The notes under the pieces: model-generated
The model's database searches: none
Seen by the model: the letters and a program-made list of their open reading frames with translations, nothing else
Told to the model about the DNA's origin: nothing
Made by a program: the position numbers and the translations under genes
Shown here: positions 22,171-31,441 of the stretch, in pieces
How the letters are laid out: each line of letters opens with the position of its first letter
Position numbering within the stretch: position 1 is the stretch's first letter
NCBI RefSeq assembly: GCF_030247185.1
Contig: NC_080572.1
Location: 131,852,262-131,916,261, forward strand
Length of the DNA: 64,000 nucleotides
Reading direction: 5' to 3'
Source: Malaya genurostris
Lineage: Eukaryota > Arthropoda > Insecta > Diptera > Culicidae

Positions 22171-22301
22171 AAAATACACACACAGAGACATTTCTAAGCT
22201 CGATGTACTGAGTCGAATAGTAAATGACACTTGGCCCTCCGGGCAAATTTTCACTAGTTGGTTTTCCTAGGGATTGCATAACCTTTCTATATGAGAAAGG
22301 C
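22171..22301 (+). repeat. Family A, 3' end fragment (A4)
   Basis: The terminal block from CACACACAGAGACATT through GGCCCTCCGGGCAA to ATATGAGAAAGGC lies directly after an R1 A-tail, the same arrangement as at 11141-11270. Confidence 0.65.
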
Positions 22302-23096
22302 AATAATTATATTGTTGGGTTAGGTACATCCAGAGATACTCGGGTTAAAGTTCAATCAATTCTTATACATTCTTATACAGGGGACAAATAATCAGACCTG
22401 ATAAAGACTGATTAGCAAGAAATATCACTCTTTGGATAAGTAGCCTTTAAAAAGGCTGGCTAAATCATAGTTTTCACTTGAGTGCATAGATATGGCTAGT
22501 GTCAAGTACCGATGAAAACAGCATTTAAATTGTGATTATTGCAGGAGAATGAAAGGGGTTCGCTTCTCTGATGGCTGTGTTTTTGGTGTCAGTACTAAAA
22601 ATTTTATATTGTGTTGTACTGCGCTACTGTGTCTGCCAATCTTTTCAACTCGTGGCTAGAAAAATTGTCTATGAATTGATCCCACGTGTCCTTAGTACAA
22701 CTGTTTGGCACACATTGGTTATACCGTAGTCCGCGTGAGTGTGTGGTGTGGTGATCTCATGTGTGTATACAGCCAATAGATTGCATGTTATCTGTTCTAC
22801 TATGGTTGAGAATACTACTTTGGCTGAGGTGGTAACTACAGAAGCACTAACGTGCCTCGTTTTGACCGTCTGGTACACAACTCTTTGTGGTGTAAACTAT
22901 CTTCGAGGAAAATCTCACGAAAAAGCGACTTGAGCTAAGGCAGTGAGTTCAGACTTTTGGTCGATTGATCGTTGGGTACCGGAGAAGTGAGCGAGTATTT
23001 TGTCTGCATGATATGATAGCGAAGAATAAATTATTTCTATATACGGGCATTCCACAAAAAATCACCAAAATTTCGTTTTCAATCTAACTATTTTTT
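22302..23096. other. Unassigned non-coding sequence
   Basis: No gene or repeat seen elsewhere in the window was recognised here. Short frames at 22669-22933 on both strands lack codon structure or motifs. Confidence 0.4.
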
Positions 23097-23216
23097 GCCT
23101 TTCTCATATAGAAAACCGACTTTTGAACCGAGGTCCGGAAGGCCGAATGCCATATACCATTCGTCTAATGGTTCTATCGACGACACGACCAGACACTCCG
23201 AACATAGACATTCTCA
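23097..23216 (-). repeat. Family A, 3' end fragment, inverted (A5)
   Basis: It starts GCCTTTCTCATATAGAAAACC and includes CCGACTTTTGAACCGAGG and CATATACCATTCG, the reverse of the Family A 3' end. It breaks off before the microsatellite. Confidence 0.6.
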
Positions 23217-23970
23217 AGCGATTTACCATTAGTTACCATAGTTGGAAGGACCCCTTGTAATGAAACAAAATATATTTTTCAAGCATCACTATCTTAGTTG
23301 CTGTACGACACGAAGTGGTTACCAAGTTACCACATAAAAATAAATAAACAATGATACAGTCGATTTTTGAGAAAAGCTCCGCATTTAAAACTGTATTTGA
23401 ATTTGAGCCAAGAACATGGATTAACGCAGGAACAATTTCAATCAGTTTTCACACATCCGGATTATTAAAAAGGTACTCAATCATCGAGACTGACAGACTC
23501 AGTTATCCGTTAAGACTAGGCATCTCAGCACGAGTTAACTATATGAACGAACATTCACCAAGCATAAACCGAAGATCTTCTTCAATGAAACCTTAACCGT
23601 GCGAAATCCTTATGAAAATAAATTTAATTATTGTATACATGGACAATTTTATAAATAAAACGTTTTGGTTTTTCTTACGATGGGATAACTTATGTTCTAT
23701 TTCTCTACATACACCAATCCGTACAGTATCGCAACGCCCAGAAGCATAACCAGAGTAGAGCAATGCTTTCCGAACATATTTATTTCGACATAAGCTCCAG
23801 GAAATACTTCGACCACAGTTACATTAATCAGTTTCGTGGTAAAATTTAAAACCGTTAATATCGACTAGATGTATTATCATAAATTGAAAAGCAATTTTCG
23901 CTGAAACCGTTTCTGGTATGAAGCCAGCGAATGCCAGAAAAGTAAATTCCGTGAGTGTTTGGACCATAAA
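23217..23970. other. Unassigned sequence with one 81-codon frame
   Basis: A plus-strand frame at 23351-23596 starts MIQSIFEKSSAFKTVFEFEP. It has no recognisable motif and is not repeated elsewhere in the window. The remainder is AT-rich. It is not called as a gene. Confidence 0.3.
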
Positions 23971-23974
23971 AAAA

Positions 23975-24205
23975 TACGGGTGTGTAATGTCAGAGACATA
24001 ACTGAATGTCGTGAATACGAATATGACACACTTTATTTATGCTTCCGAATTCGAATTGGTAGTTCATCGATTGTTTGAATTGTGCAACTATCTCCTCTTT
24101 CATTACTAGAAATTTAAACGATGCGCCTAGACTAAATTACAGATTAGTTACAATAAACATTCTGAAACGCACTTAAATACTATGAAATAAGCAGTATAGT
24201 TCTTT
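23975..24205 (-). repeat. Family B spacer, copy 3 (inverted)
   Basis: The minus strand reads GAACTATACTGCTTATTTC, GTTTCAGAATGTTTATTG, TTCGGAAGCATAAATAAAG and GACATTCAGTTATGTCTCTG, the same order as the histone-3'-flank-like copies at 5252-5510 and 59131-59225. Confidence 0.5.
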
Positions 24206-24604
24206 ATAATAAAAAAATGGTGACGATTTGAGTTAGTTCAGCACGCAGACTCTGAATTCTAAACCCATATTCCAGAACTAAGCTCTAAAACATGAAGACG
24301 ATTTTTCGCCATGACTACCAGAATGGGTTTTATAGAGTACAGTAAAGTAAATTTCCGCATAATTCTTTAGGAGTATTATTATGGTTCTAAAAAGAACCGA
24401 ATAGAAGAAGTCTGGAATAAAGAACTGGACCCTGAGTTCAAGAACTAAATTTAGAACCAATAACAGACTCAGAATCCAGTTTCAATTCTAGAATTGCAAT
24501 TCCGAAACTTAAATTAGTTCCAGAATCCAGTTTCAGCACGCAGGCTCTGAATTCTAAACCTATATTGCGGAACTAAAATCTGAAAATTGAACTTCTCGTT
24601 ACGA
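24206..24604. other. Unassigned AT-rich sequence with short internal repeats
   Basis: Words such as CAGACTCTGAATTCTAAACC and AGAATCCAGTTTCA occur twice or more (24245, 24540; 24472, 24512), so it is locally repetitive. No coding signal. Confidence 0.4.
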
Positions 24605-25500
24605 CTACCGAAAACCAAATGATGGCAGGTGCTCTCTCCGTCGCTGATGGTTTAACTCCCGCGATGGCAGTCTGCTCGCCTTGAAGGCCAGCAAGCGAAT
24701 GAGAGTTGCTACCTGAGCGTTTGAGCTTTTAACCACGCAGAAGGCGCTCTCTCCTTCGCTGCTGGTTTAACTCTCGCGATGGCAGTCTGCTTGCCTTGAA
24801 GCCCAGCAAGCGAATGAAAGTTGCTACCTGAGCGTTTGAGCTTTTAACCACGCAGAAGGCGCTCTCTCCGTCGCTGCTGGTTGATGGTTTAACTCTCGCG
24901 ATGGCAGTCTGCTCGCCTTGAAGGCCAGCAAGCGAATGAAAGTTGCTACCTGAGCGTTTGAGCTTTTAACCACGCAGAAGGCGCTCTCTCCGTCGCTGCT
25001 GGTTTAACTCTCGCGATGGCAGTCTGCTCGCCTTGAAGGCCAGCAAGCGAATGAAAGCTGCTACCTGAGCGTTTGAGATTTTAACCACGCAAAAGGCTCT
25101 CTCCGTCGCTGCTGGTTTAACTGTCGCGATGGCAGTCTGCTCGCCTTGAAGGCCAGCAAGCGAATGAAAGTTGCTACCTGAGCGTTTGAGGTTTTAACCA
25201 CGCAGAAGGCGCTCTCTCCGTCGCTGCTGGTTGATGGTTTAACTCTCGCGATGGCAGTCTGCTCGCCTTGAAGGCCAGCAAGCGAATTAAAGTTGCTACC
25301 TGAGCGTTTGAGGTTTTAACTTCGCAGAAGGCGCTCTCTCCGTCGCTGCTGGTTGATGGTTTAACTCTCGCGATGGCAGTCTGCTCGCCTTGAAGGCCAG
25401 CAAGCGAATGAAAGTTGTTACCTGAGCGTTTGAGGTTTTAACCACGCAGAAGGCGCTTTCTCCGTCGCTGCTGGTTGAAGGTTTAACTCCCACGACGTCT
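24605..25500 (-). repeat. Tandem array of about 7-8 units of 115-123 bp
   Basis: The units share GCGATGGCAGTCTGCTCGCC, AAGGCCAGCAAGCGAATGAA, TACCTGAGCGTTTGAG and CACGCAGAAGGCGCTCTCTC. Unit lengths alternate between about 115 and 122 bp because some carry an extra GGTTGAT. The minus strand is in line with a histone-type TATA box at 25551-25558. The words CTCAAACGCTCAGGT and CTTCTGCGTGGTTAAAA also occur singly at 4770-4900 behind the sister promoter, so the array seems to be an expansion of the region just after that promoter. Frames through it are not conserved as protein. Confidence 0.75.
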
Positions 25501-25875
25501 GCTCCCATCGAACGCACGAAAAGAAATGATCGATTTTCACCACGGTTCCCCTTTTATACGCATTCAGTTGAAGATATGTGCCTGACTACCTCAAAATCGT
25601 CGTCCTTGCGCGAAAAACCCAAGCGAAAGTAAAGAGTTTTCCGCATTATTTTGAAATTTTGAGAATACTTAATTTTTGAGTTGTTTGTGGTTATCTCACA
25701 CTGTTCAAAATATTATCCCAAATTCCTGATCATATTTTTGATGAAATGGTGAAAGAATTATGTTGCTACCATTAATACAAGTCGAGATATTCACGATTAA
25801 GTTCTGCCCATTCTTCCATATGGCTAATTTTGAAAAGGCACCCCATAGTAAAGTAAGTCGTATTCACGACAAAAA
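25501..25875 (-). repeat. Family C promoter block, copy 2
   Basis: On the minus strand this matches 4385-4740: GACTTACTTTACTATGGGGT, TCGAGATATTCACG, GTGTGAGATAACCACAAACA, CGCGCAAGGACGACGATTTT, and then CGTATAAAAGG. The TATA box is at 25551-25558. The tandem array begins about 50 bp after the TATA box. Confidence 0.6.
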
Positions 25876-26274
25876 AGAATGAGTAATATGAAACATAACC
25901 GAATGGAGGTGAGTACTATAAAAACTGGCAATTATTTATATGGAATAAAAGAGTTGAGAACAAAATACTGCCCATGTAATGCCCCTAAAATGCAGTAGGT
26001 ATAGACTAAAAGCATTGAAATTATTTATAAGATGAATGAAACAGTAGTTAATAACCCTTCAATTTCAAGTCATTGAGTAGATGAGTTATATTAGTTGATG
26101 TTAGCATAATCAAAATCAATCTGATTCTAGACTGTAATGTTTGATAAGAAATATATAAAAGAACTACCAGTTACAATTATACTCACGTCATTCCGGCTAT
26201 GCCTCTGATAGTAACCAGTCGCCTTTTTCAATTTATTAAAGTTGTGTTTTACCTGAGCAACTAGTATTAATTAC
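25876..26274 (-). other. Probable Ir25a intron sequence, 3' of the second exon
   Basis: Downstream (minus strand) of the donor site at 26274, no further Ir25a exon was found. The sequence is AT-rich with short tandem words. The rest of the gene presumably lies beyond the repeats at lower coordinates or outside the window. Confidence 0.4.
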
Positions 26275-26539
26275 CTAGGACTTTTTTGATGGAAGTGAAT
26301 GAACCAAGAATGAAAAAGTTGTTTATATCAAGGTTCCTCAGTTTTTCAATTTGTTCTGCTCTCTCTTTGCCATTTCCAATAGATGTTATAACATGTCTAG
26401 TAGGTATATTTTGAAGCAACGCTTTATATTTATGGTCCATTACAAAAGAATCATCATACAAAATAGCAGCGTTGGTAATATTCATGTATATGATTATTGA
26501 TCTGATAACCTCAGGGATTATATCTGTAGGCGGCATTAT
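26275..26539 (-). CDS. Ir25a: Ionotropic receptor 25a, internal exon (amino-terminal domain)
   Basis: The exon encodes about 88 residues of the extracellular amino-terminal (LIVBP-like) domain of IR25a, the broadly expressed co-receptor of insect chemosensory, thermo- and humidity-sensing ionotropic receptors. The strings NAAILYDDSFVMDHKYK, TRHVIT and EQIEKLRNLDINNFFILG are, as I know the family, nearly invariant in dipteran IR25a. It begins IMPPTDIIPEVIRSI after an AG acceptor (TCATTCAAG) and ends at AAAGTCCTAG before GTAATT, in phase 1. No frameshift or stop interrupts it. It joins the exon at 26599-26804 through a 59-bp intron. The remaining exons are not in the window. Confidence 0.85.
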
Positions 26540-26598
26540 CTTGAATGATAGAAAGTACTTGGTTACTATGCTAATTAGCTAATACCTTATAAAAATAC
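26540..26598 (-). other. Ir25a: 59-bp intron of Ir25a
   Basis: It starts GTATTTTTATAAGG and ends TATCATTCAAG on the minus strand. The size is typical of small mosquito introns, and splicing keeps the reading frame. Confidence 0.8.
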
Positions 26599-26804
26599 CT
26601 GCAACAAATAATTGCTTTTAAGTTGTGATAAAGATCGCCATTGCCTTAAATCACCTTCTTGACCATACGATGCCGAAACTGTAGGAATTCCAAGAGCGGA
26701 ACTTATCGATTTAACAGTTTCCGAAGAAACACCAGTAAGCGTAGTGTCTAATATAACATGAGGTGGTTTGTTGGTGGTCAGAGCTTCGCCATATTTTAAG
26801 CATA
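26599..26804 (-). CDS. Ir25a: Ionotropic receptor 25a, internal exon (upstream of the previous one)
   Basis: The exon encodes CLKYGEALTTNKPPHVILDT, then TGVSSETVKSISSALGIPTV, then SASYGQEGDLRQWRSL and a final NYLLQ. These continue directly into MPPTDIIPEV of the next exon, as in dipteran IR25a. The acceptor is TTTTCAG at 26810-26805 and the donor CAG|GTATTT at 26598. It starts two bases into a codon and ends in phase 0, so it splices in frame to 26539. Codons for the signal peptide and first 80 or so residues must lie further upstream (higher coordinates), past the mariner and BEL insertions. Intact splice sites and frame suggest a live gene. Confidence 0.85.
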
Positions 26805-27074
26805 CTGAAAATAGTAACGAAAATAATTTTTGGTGATCAGTATTGAAGTTTTATATATCATTTATAATAGTTTGTATGTTTATTTGAAATAATGAATTAG
26901 GAAATCATTCCACACATGTTCTTTGTTCTTCAAATATATCACAGATAATAAATTCACGATGTTTGCTAATAAAATAACTGCAGTTTCCTTGGTGTGTTAT
27001 AACAATACTTATTTTCATTCAAAAAGAGCTCCATTCTTGCTTGTAATTCCAACAACTGGTAATTTGACCAGTTG
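26805..27074 (-). other. Ir25a intron between exon and mariner insertion
   Basis: AT-rich sequence between the 26805-26810 acceptor and the mariner TA target at 27075. No coding block recognised. Confidence 0.4.
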
Positions 27075-27142
27075 TAACAGTTCAGCTGAAAAGTTCGTAT
27101 CGTTTAAAAAAACACACATTTTTTTGCCAAAATTCGTTTTTA

Positions 27143-28153
27143 TTATTCAACATAATTGCCATCAGAGGCGATACAGCGATTATAGCGATCTTCCAACTTT
27201 TCGATACCATTTTTGTAGTACGATTTTTCCTTCGCCTCAAAAGAGGCCTCAGTTTCAGCGATTACCTCTTCATTGCTTCTAAATTTTTTACCAGCGAGCA
27301 TTCTCTTGAGGTCTGAGAACAGGAAAAAGTCACTGGGGGCCAAATCTGGAGAATACGGTGGATGAGGGAGCAATTCGAAGCCCAATTCGTTCTATTTCAG
27401 CATGGTTTTCATCGACTTGTGACACGGTGCCTTGTCTTGATGAAACAAAACTGTTTTCTTCTTCAAATGAGGCCGTTTTTTTTAAATTTCGTCCTTCAAA
27501 CGCTCTAATAACGCTATATAATAGTCACTGTTGATGGTTTTTCTCTTTTCAAGGTAGTCGATGAAAATTATACCATGCAAATCCCAAAACACAGACGCCA
27601 TAACCTTACCGGCCGACTGTTGAGTCTTTCCACGCTTTCGGTTCGGTTCATCGCGTGCAGTCCACTCAGCTGACTGTCGATTGGACTCCGGAATGAAGTG
27701 ATGGAGCCATGTTTCGTCCATTGTTATATATCGACGAAAAAAATTGGTTTTATTTCGATATAACAGCTCCAAACACTGCTCAGAATCATCAATTCGTTGT
27801 TGTTTTTGATCGATTGTGAGCTCACGCGGCACCCATTTTGCACAAAGCTTTCTCATATCCAAATATTCGTGAATAATATGTCCAAAACGTTCCTTTGATA
27901 TCTTTAGGGTGGCATTGAAAATCATTTTGTGGATTTTTTTCACGTTTTCATCGGTAACAGCCTCTTTTGGACGTCCACTGCGTTCATCGTCTTCGGTGCT
28001 CATATGACCAGTACGAAATTTTGCAAACCACTTACGAATTGTTGCTTCGCCCGGTGCAGAGTCTGGATAACACTCATCAAGCCATTTTTTGGTATCGGCC
28101 GCACTTTTTTTCATCAAAAAGTAGTGTTTTATCAACACACGAAATTCCTTTTT
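27143..28153 (-). pseudogene. mariner DD34D transposase with two nonsense codons
   Basis: One frame runs from 28153 to a stop after NYVE. Two in-frame stops interrupt it, TAA at 27484-27482 (where AAA, Lys, fits) and TAG at 27394-27392. The N-terminal paired HTH region includes SAADTKKWLDECYPDSAPGE and IRKWFAKFRTG. The catalytic residues lie in YITMDETWLHHF, LFHQDKAPCH and YSPDLAPSDFFLF, with 34 residues between the second and third Asp. The WVPREL-type linker (CAKWVPRELT) is present. The first three codons lie across the Family A insertion at 29880. It would excise and insert mariner at TA. No frameshifts were seen, so decay is recent. Confidence 0.9.
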
Positions 28154-28274
28154 GCCTTTCTCATATTAAAAGGTTATGCATTCACTGTGAAAACCGACTT
28201 TTGAACCGAGGCCCGGAGGGCCGATTGTCATATACCATTCGACTCAGTTCGTCGAGTACGCAGAATGTCTGTGT

Positions 28275-28355
<81 letters not shown>

Positions 28356-28973
28356 GGCGTATGTGTGTATGTCACGTTTTTTGCACTAACTTTTCTCGGA
28401 GATGGCTGAACCGATTTTCACAAACTTAGATTCAAATGAAAGGTCTTCTGGTCCCATACAAAATTCCTGAATATTATTTGGATCCGACTTCCGGTTCCGG
28501 AATTATGGGGTAAAATGTGCAAAATATTGTGAAAATAAATGCACTAACTTTTCTCAGAGATGGCTGAACCGATTTTCACAAACTTAAATTCAAATGAAAG
28601 GTCTTCAGGTCCCATAGAAAATTCCTGAATATTATTCGGATCCTACTTCCGGTTCGGTAGTTATGGGGTAAAATGTGCAAAAAAAAGAAAATATGTGTTC
28701 CAACTTTTTTCATAGACGGCGCGACACAAACTGAGGTTCAAATGAAAGGTCCTGTGGTCTCATGCGTTATTTCTGAATTTCATGCGGATCCGACTTCCGG
28801 ATCCGGAAATATAGGGTAAAGTGTGTTAAAAATTGTATACCATCATAGGTAAAAACCTTAAAAAAATTTCTAAATCGATCTCAAATCTTTTCCAATTTGA
28901 TGGTTTTTATCAGCAGACGGTCAAACAAACCGATTTCGGTAATTCTTTTAAGAATCGAAGAAAAATTTTTTTT
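28154..28973 (-). repeat. Family A, inner partial copy (A6)
   Basis: It begins GCCTTTCTCATATTAAAAGG, passes the (TG)n tract and carries three modules of about 140-170 bp, each with TCACAAACTTAGATTCAAAT and GATCCGACTTCCGG. It stops at AGAAAAATTTTTT without the Family A 5' end and is followed head-to-tail by a full copy. Confidence 0.65.
28272..28352 (+). repeat. (TG)n microsatellite in Family A
   Basis: A nearly pure TG tract of about 80 bp at the place where other Family A copies have short CA-rich (opposite strand) stretches. Confidence 0.9.
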
Positions 28974-29089
28974 GCTTTTCTCATATAGAAAGGTTATGCA
29001 ATCACTGTGAAAACAGACTTTTGAACCGAGGCCCGGATGGCCGAGTGTCATATACCATTCGACTCAGTTCGTCGAGTACGCAAAATATC

Positions 29090-29172
<83 letters not shown>

Positions 29173-29870
29173 ATGTGTGTATGTAACGTTTTTTGCACTA
29201 ACTTTTCTCGGAGATGGCTGAACCGATTTTCACAAACTTAGATTCAAATGAAAGGTCTTGTGGTCCCATACAAAATTCCTGCATATTATTCGGATCCGAT
29301 TTCGGTTCCGGAGTTATGGGGTAAAATGTACAAACATATGAAAATATGTGTTCTAACTTTTCTCATAGATGGCCTTACCGATTTTCACAAACTTAGGTTC
29401 AAATGAAAGGTCCTGTGGTCTCATACGTAGTTCCTGAATTTCATAAGGATCCGACTTCCGTATCTGGAAATATACGCCCTTATTCTGAATAACGACGAAT
29501 TGATTTTTCGATCGAATGTGGTTCGATCGAATCATAGCTACCTCTGATTTTGCTAGCGTTATGGAGAATACAAATGAAATACGAGGGAAAAAACGATACG
29601 ACGTTATTCAGAATAAGGGTGATAGGGTAAAGTGTGTTAAAATATTTATACCATCACTGAATAGAGCGAAAAACCGTAAAAAGTTTTCTAAATCGACCTC
29701 AAATCTTTTCCAATTGATAGTTTTTATCAGTAGACGGTCAAACAAATCTATTTCGGTTATTCTTTTCAGAATCGAAGAAAAATAATTTTGTAGAATACCA
29801 CAGTATTATATATGATAGTATGATTGATATGAGAAAGGCATCATTACACCACTAGGTGGATTAAAACAGG
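28974..29870 (-). repeat. Family A, full-ended copy (A7) with a nested MITE
   Basis: It runs from GCTTTTCTCATATAG to CACTAGGTGGATTAAAACAG on the minus strand, with a (TG)n tract at about 29090-29168. A 147-bp palindromic element is inserted at 29475-29621. Together with A6 it interrupts the mariner coding sequence. Confidence 0.7.
29475..29621. mobile_element. 147-bp MITE with inverted ends CGCCCTTATTCTGAATAACG
   Basis: It opens CGCCCTTATTCTGAATAACG and closes with CGTTATTCAGAATAAGGGTG. ATA is duplicated on both sides (29472-29474, 29622-29624) relative to the Family A consensus GGAAATATAGGGTAAAG seen at 28805 and 49750. The 3-bp duplication would suit a PIF/Harbinger-type element. Non-coding. 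Confidence 0.7.
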
Positions 29871-30249
29871 TTTTTTCCATTTTTTTTCACAATAACAAAA
29901 GTAGCTTCACTCAAAATGCAATATCTCACAAACTAATAATCAGACAGCTGTCAAATTTATACACGTATCTTTTGAAGGTTGGTACTAACTGAAAATGGTA
30001 TGGATTTAATTCTAGCGGCGCCCTCTCATAGAAACGATACGAACTTTTCAACCGATCTGTTACACCTTGTGCTGAATATATGTAAGAATGTACAAAAACT
30101 TTTATTACGTTTTCTTGTCAAGTTAAAATCAAAAGCAGCAGTGGTACCATTTAGAATGCACTATAGTTCTATAATAGCACCATTGCGGCTGTTGGTAATT
30201 CGCCGGAAAGGATGTAGCGTTGTACATATGACATGCTGAAACTTGAATG

Positions 30250-30986
30250 AAACGGTTCTTTCGTTCTCCTTATTCACTCGAAGACGAGATAAAATGAATT
30301 CTAGCTTGAGTACAAGCCCAGATCTAGATCTACATCTAGAAGCTTGAGTCTGCTCAGAAGGAGTATGAGGACTTGCAAGAGAATATTTTGTCTGCCGAGG
30401 ACATAAACGATCATGATTTGCATCACGAGGCTTTCGATGACTTTGTGACTCGGTTACCATCATGCTCGAAGTAAGAGATGAACTGCAAACTAATCCCATT
30501 TTAAAAGCTGTCGCACAACAAGATGACTTCAAGGCCGTAACGACGCAACAAAAGCAGACTAAAGTTCGAGAATGGAGTAACAAGGCTCAAGACAAAGTAG
30601 ATCAACCAGCGCAACTGACAACCGCATCTTGTTTCAATGAGATTCAAATGCAGCCCTTTGTTCATCTTACCGCCATGGTAGAGGTTCCGAACCAGCGTCC
30701 AGGTTTTAGTGACTGATAGTGCAACATCAGACTCGACAAGCTACGATGTCAGCAGCTGAACGCTCCCAGCAGATGTTTAACTGGCCAACCCGACTTTCAA
30801 TCAAACGGTTAAAATTGACATGATGATTGGAAGCCCATGGTTTTTGAAGCTTCTGCTTCTGGGAGAAATATAGCCGAGAATCTTCCAATTTTTTGAAAAT
30901 TTGACCAAACATCCGAATTTACAGCGACAGTACATCGATTTCATAACAGAATCCGAAGAGCTTGGACACTACAGGAGGTATTTGAA
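30250..30986 (+). pseudogene. BEL/Pao element: Gag and protease remnants, start of RT
   Basis: Frames give YEDLQENILSAEDIND and then HHEAFDDFVTRL (Gag-like). Next come QVLVTDSATSDSTSY (protease-like DSA region) and KIDMMIGSPWFLKLL, where BEL proteins have an ID-LIG motif. Finally FENLTKHPNLQRQYIDFI and ESEELGHYRRY belong to the region just before RT. Stops and shifts are frequent. The reading continues at 33210 across the 2.2-kb insertion G1. BEL elements encode Gag-PR-RT-RNaseH-integrase as one polyprotein. Confidence 0.6.
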
Positions 30987-31441
30987 TACACTAAGGTCTC
31001 TTTTTACACGGTCTTTTTTCGCACGGTTTTTTTATACACGGCTTTTTTTACACGGATTCCGGAATTAACACGGTTTTTATTTACACGTTTTTCGCAATTA
31101 ATACGGTTTCTCATGAGAGTTTAAAAAGAACTGTCATTTGTTTTTTTTTTTGAAAAATTTTAAAAAAGGGAACAGGTTGTCTGTAAGAAAACGATTATGA
31201 GAGTTAATTTGAAGTTTGAAAGTTAACTAAAATCATTCATTCAATAATTCACGGGAGTATTGACTGTCGTTCCATAAAATGATGAATGATGTCAGCATCG
31301 TCATTGATATCATCGAGAATTTCGGAGCGTTGAAGAACTAGTCAAATTTACTTCAACATTTCATACCCATTTGAATGATATAGCTCTAGTAGTATTATGA
31401 TTTACGCCGACGAAATGAGTTGCTTCAGCATGACACATAGT

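Larger units (their letters stand above)
27077..30060 (-). mobile_element. mariner element, mellifera-like, split by a Family A insertion
   Basis: Both ends survive: ACAGTTCAGCTGAAAAGTTC at 27077 and its near-inverse ending at 30060, each flanked by TA (27075-27076, 30061-30062). The 5' UTR lies at 29881-30060. The coding start ATGGAAAAA is at 29880-29871 on the minus strand, and the rest of the gene resumes at about 28153, so the 1.7-kb Family A block 28154-29870 sits after the third codon in a run of A. Without it the element would be about 1.27 kb, the usual mariner length. Confidence 0.85.

Noticed and set aside
22669..23596. Short host genes at 22.7-23.6 kb
   Set aside because: Frames on both strands overlap without motifs, splice signals or conservation inside the window.
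24605..25500. CRISPR-like array
   Set aside because: The 115-123 bp units repeat over their full length with no unique spacers, and the context is an insect genome.
24605..25500. Tandem unit as amplified histone H3 coding sequence
   Set aside because: Words resembling H3 codons (for example AGCGCC, GGTTAAAACCTCA) can be lined up only with many gaps. The evidence is too weak to name the source.
28170..29221. Cys-Val repeat proteins over the TG tracts
   Set aside because: They are translations of (TG)n microsatellites inside Family A.
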